Assembly (NCBI GenBank): GCA_028023455.1
Contig: JAQFVV010000152.1
Span: 2,980,001 to 3,044,000, forward strand
DNA length: 64,000 nt
Reading direction: 5' to 3'
DNA from: Epiperipatus broadwayi
Taxonomy: Eukaryota > Onychophora > Udeonychophora > Euonychophora > Peripatidae
Shown in pieces: positions 10,698-22,305 of this stretch. Numbering within the stretch: position 1 is the first letter of the stretch; every line of letters begins with the position of its first letter. The notes beneath the pieces were generated by a model. It saw only the letters and a list, made by a program, of their open reading frames with translations. It had not been told where the DNA came from and made no database searches. Position numbers and translations under genes: made by a program.

Positions 10698-10803
10698 TAT
10701 TCTCGTATTTTTACACGGTTACACAATATTCTTGTATTTTTACACAGTTACACAATATTCTCGTATTTTTATACGGTTACACAATATTCTCGTATTTTTT
10801 TTT
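10689..10803 (-). repeat. 29-bp tandem repeat, four units, in gypsy leader
   Basis: Four head-to-tail units at 10689-10717, 10718-10746, 10747-10775 and 10776-10803 with consensus GTTACACAATATTCTCGTAT followed by TTTTACACG. They lie in the 5' leader just upstream of the gag ATG. Only single-base differences separate units. Confidence 0.9.
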
Positions 10804-10913
10804 CCCTTTTCACTATTTTCCTTTAGATATTCACTAATTGGATATTCTAACCATTCAATACATAGCTATTAATTTTTTCCTCTATGTTTTTTGATTTCGT
10901 CCGCCATTTTTTA

Positions 10914-10927
10914 GTCGATCTGCGCCA
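10914..10927 (-). other. primer-binding site of gypsy element
   Basis: On the - strand, three bases after the end of the 5' LTR, the sequence TGGCGCAGATCGAC begins with the TGG expected for pairing with a tRNA 3' CCA end. The tRNA species is not identified. Confidence 0.6.
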
Positions 10928-10930
10928 TTC

Positions 10931-11463
10931 TGCTGTATACAGGGGTTACGAACTTTCTATGGGTTTTATCAAGCTATATTACACATTTTCCGTTTACTAG
11001 CTGTATATGCATTTCCGTAAGTTTCACACAATTAAATAGTCCTTTATATGATTAGATTAATTGTTTTATTTACAAAATCTTAAACACAATAATTATATAC
11101 GATATGTTAAAACAGTCTCTTCTTAATTATTACCGGTGTCGTTCCGAGATACAAATGTCACTTATTCCTAAGACTTTATACTGTACATACACTTCAGGTT
11201 CTATCACATCCTAGTAGCTATTTCTGGCTTTAAACTAATGCTTCTCTCCCATCTCACAGTCTCTAAATATCTATTGCTTAGAAAAATTATAACCACTTCG
11301 TTTTGTAGTTTGACCTCCAGCCATCTTTTTTTTACTGCTCCTATCCCTTCCCATCATACCTTTTTCCTATCTATATCCGGGTTTTTTCACTACAGTTATT
11401 TTCTAGATACTGATATCCTAAAATCACTTTCATCAATATTTACACTTTATTGCAGACAGTCCA
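10931..11463 (-). repeat. 5' LTR of the deleted gypsy element
   Basis: About 533 bp, direct repeat of 7901-8438. It should contain the promoter and poly(A) site of the element on the - strand. Followed on the + strand by AGTTC, a near match to the AGTTA left of the other LTR. Confidence 0.8.
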
Positions 11464-11774
11464 AGTTCTTACCAATAATAATAATGATAAATAAATATTA
11501 TAGCATAATCTTTTAGCTTTCATGTGGCATCTTAAATAAAATATGTGATACAATCTTATAATCTGAGAATATGTGGCAACGGATAATATTATAATTCTGT
11601 GTAATAAATTATATAATTAATTTGTTTTCCTAAAGATAATAATGATAATGTAAATGAAATTTCTCAAATAAATCATCTTAAGAAAATACTATAATTCTTA
11701 AATAATAATTTTATTCATATTGTGCAAATATTATGTTTTAGTTCAAAACATCTGTGATCATATGTTTGCAATTG
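11464..11774. other. AT-rich spacer
   Basis: Nothing recognised between the gypsy element and the next dispersed repeat. Confidence 0.4.
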
Positions 11775-12611
11775 TGCCTGTCAAAATCATATATTCATTC
11801 AACAAGACCAATAATCCAAGGAAAAGTACCTTGAATCCGACCATGCACAAGATACAGATGTCAAGGCAAGGGTGAATCCTAACCTATTTGCCTGAACTTT
11901 TTCCTCTGACTAATGGATAATGTTTGTGACGACACTAGCAGTCCTTAGTTTTATTCCGTCCCAGCTGGAGGTCACGGTTCACAAAGAGACTCGAAATAAT
12001 AAAGGGTTCATATAAGAAATTAATGATTTAGTGTATTCTGATGATTGCAGAATGGTACAGATGTGATTTGATATCGATTACTAATGGTTTGAACCGTAAT
12101 TAATTATAATTCTTTCTGGCAACATTGCAAAGAAGTGAATTTAAATCAAAGAAATATTATAAATAACTAGGGTAATTAGTATTAGAGATTCTGAGTGATG
12201 ACAAACTAAGCTAATTTAAAATAATATTACAGGAATTTATTAAGAAATTGAGTTATTGTTATACAAAATAAGTTGAGTTTTGTTTATACAACTAGGTTAT
12301 TATATTTCTTGAATTCGTTTTGATGCGGCTAAATGCAAAGGATTTGATAACAAAGTAAAAATTTGTTAATTGGTCTGCCAAGAACCAATCAGCAATAAAA
12401 TATTAGCCCTCTTTAAGAGATTACAAATAAAAATCTATTTTATATATAAATAACAAGACATGAGCGATGTGTATTTAAAACACTATTACATTTAAATCAG
12501 TTGTCTATAATGAGTGTGGAAAGCAAAATAGTTCATTTTAAATTAAATAATCAGATTTAACTAATTAACAGGATTGGTTGGTGAAAGGTCATCGCGGCAG
12601 AGAGCATTTCA
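11775..12611. repeat. 0.84-kb dispersed repeat, copy 1 (LTR-like)
   Basis: Nearly identical, in direct orientation, to 25985-26829. Starts TGCCTGTCAAAATC and ends GCGGCAGAGAGCATTTCA, so the ends read TG...CA as in LTRs. No coding sequence, no obvious PBS or polypurine tract beside it, and no clean TSD (left AATTG, right AGTTT). It may be a solo LTR, or one of two LTRs of a single element of which 12612-25984 would be the interior. Confidence 0.65.
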
Positions 12612-13573
12612 AGTTTGTAAATAAATAAATATATATATATGTATATAGAATGATAAAGACAGTATGATATTATAGATTACAACAAAAGAATAAATGAGGT
12701 CTATTACGAACCTCTGGGTGGCTTTGCTAATAGAAATCCCTGGTACATCCAGGTAGATGAGAGAAATGTTGGACCTCCAGCCAAAAACATGTCCCTGAAT
12801 AATAATAGATTTGATGTGCTGGACTTCCCATACACATTTTAATGGCAATGCCTGAAAAAGGGTTCCTTAGTAGGAAGTACGTCTACTTTGAGGGAAAGTA
12901 AAAGATTGGACTGGTCATATTTAAAATTCCGAAGGTCCTAAGAGGTAATTAGCAAAGCAAGAACAATAATAATAAATGAATGGTTGTAACTACAAAATAC
13001 ATAATGCCTTAGACATATATATAGATAGTGGATCATTAACGATCATAATAAATTAATTTCTGAATAAAATAATCGGCTCCCTGACTTAATAGAATGTTCC
13101 CAGAAACCTTGGGCCATTAAAGAATAGATCATAAAGTATAATATAAAAGGAAAGGCAAGAAATAAAACTAAAATATAAATTGTTTTCCACACTCTCCAAA
13201 ATTTCATTTTTTAGTGAGTTATCAAATAGTTCATCATTGAAGATTACAAAATCATTCAGTCTTTTAATTAACAGACAGACTGGGCATTGAATATCAAACT
13301 CACTTCTGGTGTAGTTTGACAATATATATCATAATAAATTAGACATCACAATTTTACGATTTTACTGATACAAATAAAAATATACACGTATGAAATATAT
13401 ATTGTTAGTAGTTGATATGAAAACGCTATAATTGCAGTGCTTTAAGTGATTCTCTTTTAAGATATTTGTTTTACAGAAATTGTAATAGATTTTCCTTAAC
13501 TGATTTAATAAAATAAATTATTCTCCAAGATAATTACAAGGGCACTTTTAAGTTGGAGATAATAATAAGATAC
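12612..13573. other. unassigned sequence between repeats
   Basis: No confident gene. A - strand open stretch (12609-12848) has a less AT-biased core near 12700-12840 that does not match any family I know. The last four bases ATAC (13570-13573) are the left TSD of the long-LTR element. Confidence 0.35.
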
Positions 13574-16215
13574 TGAAACAGTAAGATTCGTATTCGAATC
13601 TTAAGTTTCACCTTTTTCTGTCGTCTCTCACTGACCGGTCTATCCCGCCCAAATTTAAACTTTTTGGTATCGAGTTGTGTGTGTAGCAATATTAAAAATG
13701 TATAAATATATGTAGAATTCCACATAAACACGCACACATTTCGATCTCAAAGGCAATAAATAGGGATAAAATAATATAATTTAGATTTTTTTTAGTTATA
13801 TAATTTTGTATAATTTTAATCATTTATTTTGGATTATAAAGTTCGTATTTATTGCTTTGTTTAAATTTCGTTTAATAATAATTCTAAAAAAAATCTGATG
13901 TAATATTTAACTAAAAGTTAAAATGATCTTATGTTCCCTTTTTGTCTTTGAAATTTAAAAGCATCGGTCAGTGATAGATAATAGATTAATTAAAGAAAAA
14001 TTCCCCAAAATGTAATTAGTAAATGTAAAATGTAAACAATAGAATGGCAGTTTTTTTTAATTAAAACCAACAAAATGCATTGATTATCCTCAGGGCAGAT
14101 TAAGTAGAACCTAAAAATATCTTAACAAAAATGTGAAAGATCAAGATAAAAAAAGAGGCCATCTTAGACTTGCTGGAGACATTCACTTAAACTTTAGTTT
14201 TGCTCTCGATCACTGAGAGTCTCCAAAAATATAAAAATAATTTGTTCCTGCCAAGGTATGACCGAGTAAAGCACTTAGATTATTCTCCATCGGGAGATGG
14301 CCTATCGGATGCCGAACTTTCCATTGCCCGTCATAAATTCACCATGAAGATCTGCTGCCTGAAATAAATGAGAAAACTGCTGCTGCTGTGAAAGTAAATG
14401 AAATATCTAAATACAAGAAAGACTTGCCACTCGTGAACTTTTTGCTGCTAAACTAATGGAATCAGAAAACTTCTTATAAACAGGTACTGTCGGTGTTCAA
14501 ACTCTAGAGTACTCTAATAATATGCTATAGCTCTTCTTGATACTACTTACCTAAATTATAAAATTAAAAACTACCATATGTATAACTAAAACTGAATAAT
14601 TAACTTAATGTGTAAATTTCTCTAATAATCTACCTTACCTCATTCTATCTTTCTTGGGTGCGTATTTCTAAAATCTACATTTTATTTATATTTATTATTT
14701 AATTATTGCATGCTCACAATTGTTTCTATTTTTAAAGTTTAAATCTATGATCGTTTGAAACAGTGAATGTGTGTCACATTTTCATTAATATTTACTTTCA
14801 TAAATAACTTTCATATAAATTGACACGCATTCAGTGCATCATTTATTGTAATGCAAGGTCTACTACTTCGCAAATGGTTGGCATATTAGTTGTAATAACT
14901 CCCAGTTTATATAGGTTTTGTATTTATTAAATCTTAATGAATAATTCTAGAAAATTACATTTCTTTGAGAATCGCCAACGTTCTTTAGTAAATGTTGATA
15001 AGGTAGGGCCGAGTTAGAAATCTATTTAAATCTCATCATAATCATTTATACATTATACATGTGTTACATTTTAGAGACGCGATCACCCATTCCGCATTGA
15101 AATTTCTGGATTCTTCAGGGTTGAAATTAACCCGTCGTCCTACACAAGCGGGCATAATGGGTGCTCCAGTAGGACTTGACAACGTCATGCAGCCAGCCGG
15201 CAAACTGCGACACGGACCGCTTGTCCTTGGTTATGTTTATGTGACACCTTACTTCGTCGGGCCGATGGCAGAGACCAGCCCGACATTCTTATAAACTCAT
15301 TCACGGCATTGCAGTTTCGATATACTGCCATTCCATATCGCCTTTCTAAAGCGTACCACGTGTTCCTTTACTTAGTTTTATTATTCTATATATCACTCCG
15401 CCTCTGCATTATCTTCGTCATTCACTCTCAAATAAATGTTTGCCCTTAGTCATAAAATAAATATTTTAATTAAATAAATATAGGTCCGCCACTACTCTTA
15501 AATCTTACTTTAGACTTTTGCATTGCAAAGGTATAAATTCCCCAAGGCATGCATTAGAAATACTTACTCGAGAATTTTAGGTAGCTAGATTACGCCTTCA
15601 AATAAATGAATTCCTTTTGTAAACATTACAGTATCGGAAATACCGTTACTGAGGTCCTCAAGATAAAATAAGGTCGAAACAAATAAATGTATTCCTTTTG
15701 TAAACATTCCAGTATTGGAAATACCGCTACTGAAGTCCTCAATATAAAATAATGTCTAAATAAATAAATGTATTCTTTAAAATATAATAGTATTGCAAAT
15801 CCCGCTAATGAAGCTTTGAATCCATAAAATATTAATAAATGGTTGTTTTATGAAAATGTATTAATAAATAATTTTAAACTATACGTCTGCAGTTACGTTT
15901 CATTTATTCGATACCCATTCTATATAATATTTCCTCGATTATGTAAATATGAATGTTTAATTAATATTAGTTTGATTATTGGCTAACTCGAAAATAAAAT
16001 CATGAATCTCTTGCATATCCCTGACCACCGTGCCTAAAGAAATATTTACTAATGTCGCATCAGATGCGTTGTTTCGTGGATTGTATTGTGGAACCGATAA
16101 ACTATGTTCGAACTCAGTACCACGGGTGGCTTCGCTACCTCGATGGTGCTGCTGTTCTGTGTGGTGGTCGAATTCTGCACTATGTTTACGAGTCACACGT
16201 TTTCTGACTGTTACA
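13574..16215 (+). repeat. 5' LTR (2.64 kb) of the gag-only element
   Basis: Direct copy of 18206-20864. Starts TGAAACAG, ends GTTACA. Contains a three-unit 81-bp tandem repeat (15600-15835), a + strand ORF at 15061-15294 of unknown meaning, and most of a - strand ORF near its 3' end. LTRs of Ty3/gypsy elements are usually a few hundred to about 1500 bp, so this is unusually long. Confidence 0.85.
15600..15835 (+). repeat. 81-bp tandem repeat, three units, in LTR
   Basis: Units start at 15600, 15681 and 15762 with AAATAAATGWATTCYTTTTG and share an AGTATYGGAAATACCGYTAC block. The third unit is more diverged. The same array is present in the other LTR at about 20245-20480. Confidence 0.8.
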
Positions 16216-16307
16216 TAGTAAATTTTTTTTTTTAGCGTTTGGCGCTTTCCAATGTGGAGCTTTCGATACAAAAAACCCATATATACCCTGAGCAAAATAT
16301 AACGCAT
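15957..16307 (-). CDS. antisense ORF spanning LTR end and interior, unknown
   Basis: A 116-codon ATG-initiated frame on the - strand. It starts in the element interior (ATG at 16305-16307) and ends inside the 5' LTR. It is hydrophilic, with a histidine/glutamine-rich stretch (HHTEQQHHRGSEATRG) and an amphipathic C-terminus (VVRDMQEIHDFIFELANN). The LTR part is also open in the other LTR copy (20606-20845, no ATG there), with two amino-acid differences. I do not recognise the protein. Because the LTRs are recent copies, conservation between them is not evidence of selection. It could be chance, a captured host exon, or an antisense accessory gene. Confidence 0.25.
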   Translation of the reverse strand: MRYILLRVYMGFLYRKLHIGKRQTLKKKIYYVTVRKRVTRKHSAEFDHHTEQQHHRGSEATRGTEFEHSLSVPQYNPRNNASDATLVNISLGTVVRDMQEIHDFIFELANNQTNIN

Positions 16308-16891
16308 ATAAATTTCTTTTAGCGTTCGTTACTCGAGTTAGCTAATTATTCTATATATATACGATTTTGTTTTGATAAAAATAATGAAAAAAAAAATAAA
16401 TTGAGTGAAATAATGTGCGTCGAGTGAATGAAAGGACAGAAGGCGTAATAACAAATTTAAGGAAAGCAGGGATGTGTGTGTAAGTTAAGAAGGAACGAAA
16501 ATACTCGTTTCTAATGAAATATTTTTTTTATATATATATGTCAAAAAAAAAAACCAAAAGTAATCAGTTGCTAAATGAGAAAGCAGGTAGCATTGAATAA
16601 TTTATTAAAACACTGTTATATATATAGCATAGACAGCAGAAGCTTGTTATATATGTTAATAGTAAATATTTTGTTAAAGTACAAATATATATATCATAGA
16701 CAGCAGTGGCTTATTATATGCGTTACCAGTAGTTCGCTATAATATATATGTTAAATATGTTAAACGCAGCAATATAGAGATAGGGCAATGTAGAGTAGGT
16801 GAGGGCGGCGAAAGAGTGTTATAGGGCCAATATACCGGTGGGGAGTAGTCAAATGCTAGTAGTATAAAATAAATAAATAATATTAAGAAAA
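16216..16891 (+). other. leader of the gag-only element
   Basis: Untranslated leader between the LTR and gag ATG. No TGG lies directly after the LTR. The nearest primer-site candidate is TGGCGCTTTCC at 16240, 24 bases in. A duplicated block ATCATAGACAGCAGNNGCTT occurs near 16628-16650 and 16693-16715 in a TA-rich setting. Confidence 0.5.
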
Positions 16892-17674
16892 ATGGGAGCA
16901 GAAAATGACAGTATAGCATCAATGAACTTCAGTGTAAGGTTACTTGAAATATTTAGACAGAGTAAAGAAGAATGGAGGAAAATACGCGAGGAAGCCAGAA
17001 GATATGAAGAACCAAAAACGAGACAGGAAGAGGAGGAGATAAGAGTTAGGGAGCATCAGAAAATTGATAGGGATATGTTGATATATCTTGAAATGATCAA
17101 AGAACATTATGGAATATCCCCAGTTAGTAAAAGGGAAGAAGAAATTAAAGATGTGGAAAAGGAAAGGGAATTAGAAATACTTGACAAACCTATGATAATA
17201 GATGAGCAAATAGACCTTACTCCAATAGATGAAGGCCCACAAGAACCGTTGAGTGAAAGCAGTAAAAAGGAGACAAGCATGGACGGGGACAAAAGAATAG
17301 GACCAAAAGTCACGGAAGAAAACATGAAAACGGACAGTGGATACCAAAGCCACTTAACAAAGATGGTCCACGTTAAAATATTTAGAGTGAAAATAAGGGA
17401 AAAACCTCAAACCTACCTAGAGAGCTTACAGAAGTTCTTAAAATTTCATAAGAAAGGGCCAGATGTGCAGATAGCTATAGCTAGTTACCATCTGCAGGGA
17501 TCTTCCAAAAACTGGTGGAATATGGGGAAGTGGAAATTTAGAACAATGAGGCATAGCATGCTGCTAACCATCCAACCATTAATGACAGGCATTCAAATAA
17601 AAGATATAGGAGAAATGATTGAATTTCCTACTACCGTGGATTTGAACCATTGGGCCAAAGAGCCACCTGACTAA
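16892..17674 (+). CDS. Gag-like protein of the long-LTR element
   Basis: A 260-codon frame starting at ATG in an AAGAAAATGG context. Residues about 1-150 are highly charged and helical (SKEEWRKIREEARRYEE; acidic linker with DEQIDLTPIDEGPQEP). Residues about 155-215 carry a capsid-like block, YLESLQKFLKFHK then ASYHLQGSSKNWWN. It resembles the Gag of the gypsy element at 58 kb (HLESLERY ... CSHIQGEAQLWWN). The capsid then appears truncated: the remaining 45 residues do not look like Gag, and there is no zinc knuckle. If made, it could assemble or bind RNA as a co-factor for a partner element. Confidence 0.65.
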   Translation: MGAENDSIASMNFSVRLLEIFRQSKEEWRKIREEARRYEEPKTRQEEEEIRVREHQKIDRDMLIYLEMIKEHYGISPVSKREEEIKDVEKERELEILDKPMIIDEQIDLTPIDEGPQEPLSESSKKETSMDGDKRIGPKVTEENMKTDSGYQSHLTKMVHVKIFRVKIREKPQTYLESLQKFLKFHKKGPDVQIAIASYHLQGSSKNWWNMGKWKFRTMRHSMLLTIQPLMTGIQIKDIGEMIEFPTTVDLNHWAKEPPD

Positions 17675-18190
17675 CCCAAGGCCGCAGTCATCGATGACGA
17701 GAGATCGGTATTATCCACCTGACCCGGGGTTGTAAAAATATTAGACTATTAGGACGGTTATTAAACATATATGAAAATATTAAAATGAACTTGATATAAT
17801 GAACTTGGTTGAATGGAATGTACTTTAGTCAAATAGGGTTTTAGATAGAAATTTTATTATATATATATTATTGTTTTAATTACTATTACTCTTAAAATTT
17901 TTTTTTTTATATTATACTAACTAATCCTATTCTAAGAATTTTTTTTTATATATATACATTCAGTTTAACTAATTATTACTATGATTTTAACCAGACACGG
18001 CCAAATTAGGCCATTTTAATTAAACTATAAATTCTAGATCCGGGTATATAAATTGTTCGTTGCTTCATGTAATCTCTGCTTTCTATATTTCAATATATCT
18101 GTAAAAAAAATAATAATTTTTTTCGTATTTAAATTATGTAATGTAAAATTTCTTTTTCTTGCCTCCTTTGTCCTTCCTTAATTGTTCACG
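17675..18190 (+). other. 3' untranslated part of the gag-only element
   Basis: No pol-like frame. It is a T/A-rich stretch leading to the polypurine tract, confirming that pol is absent and not merely frameshifted. Confidence 0.6.
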
Positions 18191-18205
18191 GGAAGTACGG
18201 GGAAA
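18191..18205 (+). other. polypurine tract of the gag-only element
   Basis: GGAAGTACGGGGAAA directly abuts the TG start of the right LTR and is absent left of the left LTR, as expected for the plus-strand primer. Confidence 0.6.
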
Positions 18206-20864
18206 TGAAACAGTAAGATTCGTATTCGAATCTTAAGTTTCACCTTTTTCTGTCGTCTCTCACTGACCGGTCTATCCTGCCCAAATTTAAACTTTTGGTA
18301 TCGAGTTGTGTGTGTAGCAATATTAAAAATGTATAAATATATGTAGAATTCTGCATAAACACGCACACATTTCGATCTCAAATTAAAGGCAATAAATAGG
18401 GATAAAATAATATAATTTAGATTTCTTTTAGTTATATAATTTTGTATAATTTTAATCATTTATTTTGGATTATAAAGTTCGTATTTATTGCTTTGTTTAA
18501 ATTTCGTTTAATAATAATTCTAAAAAAAATCTGATGTAATATTTAACTAAAAGTTATAATGATCTTATGTTCCCTTTTTGTCTTTGAAATTTAAAAGCAT
18601 CGGTCAGTGATAGATAATAGATTAATTAAAGAAAAATTTCCCAAAATGTAATTAGTAAATGTAAAATGTAAGCAATAGAACGGCAGTTTTTTTTAATTAA
18701 AACCAACAAAATGCATTGATTATCCTCAGGGCAGATTAAGTAGAACCTAAAAATACCTTAACAAAAATGTGAAAGATCAAGATAAAAAAAGAGGCCATCT
18801 TAGACTTGCTGGAGACATTCACTTAAACTTTAGCTTTGCTCTCGATCACAGAGTCTCCAAAAATATAAAAATAATTTGTTCCTGCCAAGGTATGACCGAG
18901 GTAAAGCACCTAGATTATTCTCCATCAGGAGATGGCCTATCGGATGCCGAACTTTCCATTGCCCGCCATAAATTCACCATGAAGATCTGCTGCCTGAAAT
19001 AAATGAGAAAGCTGCTGCTGCTGTGAAAGTAAATGAAATATCTAAATACAAGAAAAAATTGCCACTCGTGAACTTTTTGCTGCTTAACTAATGGAATCAG
19101 AAAACTTCTTATAAAACAGGTACCTGTCTGTGTTCAAACTCTAGAGTACTCTAATAATATGCTATAGCTCTTCTTCATACTACTTACCTAAATTATAAAA
19201 TGTAAAAACTACCATATGTATAACTAAACCTGAATAATTAACTTAATGTGTAAATTTCTCTAATAATCTAGCTTACCTCATTCTATCTTTCTTGGGTGCG
19301 TATTTCTAAAATCTACATTTTATCTATATTTATTATTTAATTATTGCATGCTCACAATTGTCTCTATTTTCAATGTTTAAATCTATGTTCGTTTGAAACA
19401 GTGAATGCGTGTCACATTTTCATTAATATTTACTTTCATAAATAACTTAACTTTCATATAAATCGATACGCATTCAGTGCATCATTTATTGTAATGCAGG
19501 GTCTACTACTTCGCAAATGGCTGGCATATTAGTTGTAATAACTCCCAGTTTATATAGGTTTTGTATTTATTAAATCTTAATGAATAATTCTACAAAATTA
19601 CATTTCTTTGAGAATCGCCAACGTTCTTTAGTAAATATTGATAATGTAGGGCCGAGTTAGAAATCTATTTAAATCTCATCATAATCGTTTATACATTATA
19701 CATGTGTTACGTTTTAGAGACGCGATGACCCATTCCGCCTTGAAATTTCCGGATTCTTCAGGGTTGAAATTAACCCCAATCGTCCTACACAAGCGGGCAT
19801 AATGGGTGCTCCCATAGGACTTGACAACGTCATGCAGCCAGCCGGCAAATTGCGACACGGACCGCTTATCCCTGGTTATGCTTATGTGACACCTTACTTC
19901 ATCGGGCTGATGGCAGAGACCAGCCCGACATTCTTATAAACTTATTTACGGCATTGCAGTTTCGATATACTGCCATTCCATATCGCCTTTCTAAAGCGTA
20001 CCACGTGTTCCTTTACTTAGTTTTATTATTCTATATATCACTCCGCCTCTGCATTATCTTCATCATTCACTCTCAAATAAATGTTTGCCCTTAGTCATAA
20101 AATAAATATTTTCATTAAATAAATATAGGTCCGCCGCTACTCTTAAATCTTACTTTAGACTCTTGCATTGCAAAGGTATAAATTCCCCAAGTCATGCATT
20201 AGAAATACTTACTCGAGAATTTTAGGTAGCTAGATTCCGCCTTCAAATAAATGAATTCCTTTTGTAAACATTACAGTATCGGAAATACCGTTACTGAGGT
20301 CCTCAAGATAAAATAAGGTCGAAACAAATAAATGTATTCCTTTTGTTAAACATTCCAGTATCGGAAATACCGCTACTGAAGTCCTCAATATAAAATAATG
20401 TCTAAATAAATAAATGTATTCTTTAAAATATAATAGTATTGCAAATCCCGCTAATGAACCTTTGAATCCATAAAATATTATTAGTAAATGATTGTTTTAT
20501 TAAAATGTATTAATAAATAATTTTAAACTATACGTCTGCAGTTACGTTTCATTTATTCGATACCCATTCTATATAATATTTCCTCGATTATGTAAATATG
20601 AATGTTCAATTAATATTAGTTTGATTATTGGCTAACTCGAAAATAAAATCATGAATCTCTTGCATATCCCTGACCACCGTGCCTAAAGAAATATTTACTA
20701 ATGTCGCATCAGATGCGTTGTTTCGTGGATTGTATTGTGGAACCGATAAACTATGTTCGATCTCAGTACCACGGGTGGCTTCGCTACCTCGATGGTGCTG
20801 CTGTTCTGTGTGGTGGTCGAATTCTGCACTATGTTTACGAGTCACACATTTTCTGACTGTTACA
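18206..20864 (+). repeat. 3' LTR (2.66 kb) of the gag-only element
   Basis: Direct copy of 13574-16215 with small indels and a few substitutions per hundred bases. Followed by the TSD ATAC (20865-20868). Confidence 0.85.
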
Positions 20865-20868
20865 ATAC

Positions 20869-22160
20869 CTAACTTTTAAAATAATTTCAATCATTTAAAA
20901 CAAATTTATAATATAAGAGGTACAAAATTAAATGAGCTTTCTTTCTTAATTAATTTAATGAAAATAAGTCTCGTGTAATGATTTTTAACTGGAGAAAATA
21001 AGAGGGAGAGGGTTTAAAGTTAGTTACTCGTTGAGTTTTAGACCTGGCAGTTTCAGTAAGTCAATATTATAAATAAACCAACAAAAAGTAATCTAAATTT
21101 GCCGCATCAAAATAATGTGAGATTTTTATAAGAATTGATATTTTTTAAATTTAAGAGGAAAAAATTAAAAGACGCATTTTAAAATTAAGTTGTATAAACA
21201 TTACAGATATATATATAATATAAATTAACATTGATTTAGAAAACAACATAAGCTAGAATCAGAGGCTGGCGGCAAATTGGAGGTGACCTCAACCAAACGG
21301 TAGACGTTACATGGCTTGAAACAGGCAGTTATAAAATCAGATCAGTTAGCAGGCTTCCTTGACACAGTAGTCTTGGGCTGGGTGTTGAGAGTACTGGAAT
21401 GGCATTGTGATGAGGTGGTGGAACAGGGCTCTGAAAAGCAAACGGCCAATCGTTTTACTCCCTTATTCTTTAGGTACAATGTACTATAAATCTCTTCAGT
21501 GAACTGTTCTTCAATAATCCCTTATCAATATTTTCTACTAGGATTCAATGTACATTGACAACTACCAATTGCAATTGCTCTTAGTGGTTCTCTGAGGTTG
21601 GGATCTGCTTGGGCGGTAAATCTACAATCCTGCTTTCAACATGCCCCAAGGGTTCATTCTGCTAATTAAAAGAAAACAGCAACAAGCATGATTAAGTTTA
21701 TCAGTCATCGTATTAACAAATCCTATTTAATTAAAATTAAAGAAAATGTAGATTTTATTCACAAAATTTTTAGGAATTTGGTATATTCTATAAATAATAC
21801 GATGACTTTCAAACCTGATATTTGATATAAAACAGAAATACAAATTTACAAAATTCCTTACGAATATTAGATTGTTTACATAATTGATTTTTTAATTTAC
21901 ATTTATCAAAAGATAAATGTAAAATGTTACCAACTGATTAATTGGAAAAAAAAAAGAACTTTAATGAAAGAATTTAAAATATTTGCAACATTTTATAGAT
22001 ATCTAGGATTCAATTATTTACTCTGCCAATTTAATAAAATGAACACAATATACATTTCTACAAATATAAAATAAATGAACTATTCTAAAAAGGTTAGTTT
22101 TAATCATAAAATATAAATTAGATAAAAGATTATAATATTGATTATAAATATATTACCACT
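20869..22160. other. unassigned stretch, partly less AT-rich
   Basis: Between 21250 and 21660 base composition is more balanced than the surroundings and has no open frame. It could be part of an LTR or another repeat, but no second copy is in the window. Confidence 0.35.
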
Positions 22161-22164
22161 TATT

Positions 22165-22305
22165 ATGAGATGGGTGTCAGTTAATATACAAGATTGGGTT
22201 CAAACCCATACTAGTGCTGATGACATTGGCACTGGGTGAAACAGAAATATGTACTATATTTCCAGCTTCGTATCCCTCATCTTGAGGGGGAAAACAAAAA
22301 AAAAC
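22165..22305 (+). mobile_element. SINE-like sequence with tRNA T-arm
   Basis: TGGGTTCAAACCCA (22195-22208) is a perfect T-arm hairpin with a box-B promoter core. Downstream comes GCTGATGACATTGGCACTGG and GTGAAACAGAAATATG, a body that is not tRNA, then an A-rich tail (GGGGGAAAACAAAAAAAAAC). The order tRNA-related region, body, A-rich tail is that of a SINE. The box-A half is poorly preserved and no TSD was identified. Confidence 0.45.

Larger units (their letters stand above)
7901..11463 (-). mobile_element. Ty3/gypsy retrotransposon, internally deleted
   Basis: Complete LTR-to-LTR element on the - strand, 3.56 kb. Order along the - strand: 5' LTR (10931-11463), primer-binding site, leader with tandem repeats, gag, protease, reverse transcriptase fused to an integrase tail, polypurine tract, 3' LTR (7901-8438). 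Flanks AGTTA (7896-7900) and AGTTC (11464-11468) match in four of five bases, fitting a 5-bp TSD. The RT-to-integrase-tail deletion and several frameshifts make it non-autonomous. Gag and RT wording fit the Mag/K02A2.6-like branch of Ty3/gypsy from memory. Confidence 0.85.
13574..20864 (+). mobile_element. gag-only LTR retrotransposon with very long LTRs
   Basis: Two direct repeats of 2642 and 2659 bp enclose a 1990-bp interior. Each repeat starts TGAAACAGTAAG and ends TTCTGACTGTTACA. The element is flanked by a 4-bp TSD, ATAC, at 13570-13573 and 20865-20868. A purine-rich GGAAGTACGGGGAAA directly precedes the right repeat, as a polypurine tract should. The only sizeable sense ORF in the interior is a Gag-like protein. 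There is no protease, RT, RNase H or integrase. This is the architecture of non-autonomous LARD/TR-GAG-type elements, which need Pol from another element. The LTRs differ by only a few bases per hundred by eye, suggesting fairly recent insertion. Confidence 0.85.

Noticed and set aside
13534-13737. - strand ORF near the LTR start, also at 18178-18459
   Set aside because: It crosses the LTR boundary into different flanks in each copy, and its N-terminus is low-complexity.
17637-17655. GGTTCAAATCCA on the - strand, like a tRNA T arm, inside gag of the long-LTR element
   Set aside because: Stem pairs poorly and no box A or acceptor stem is present.
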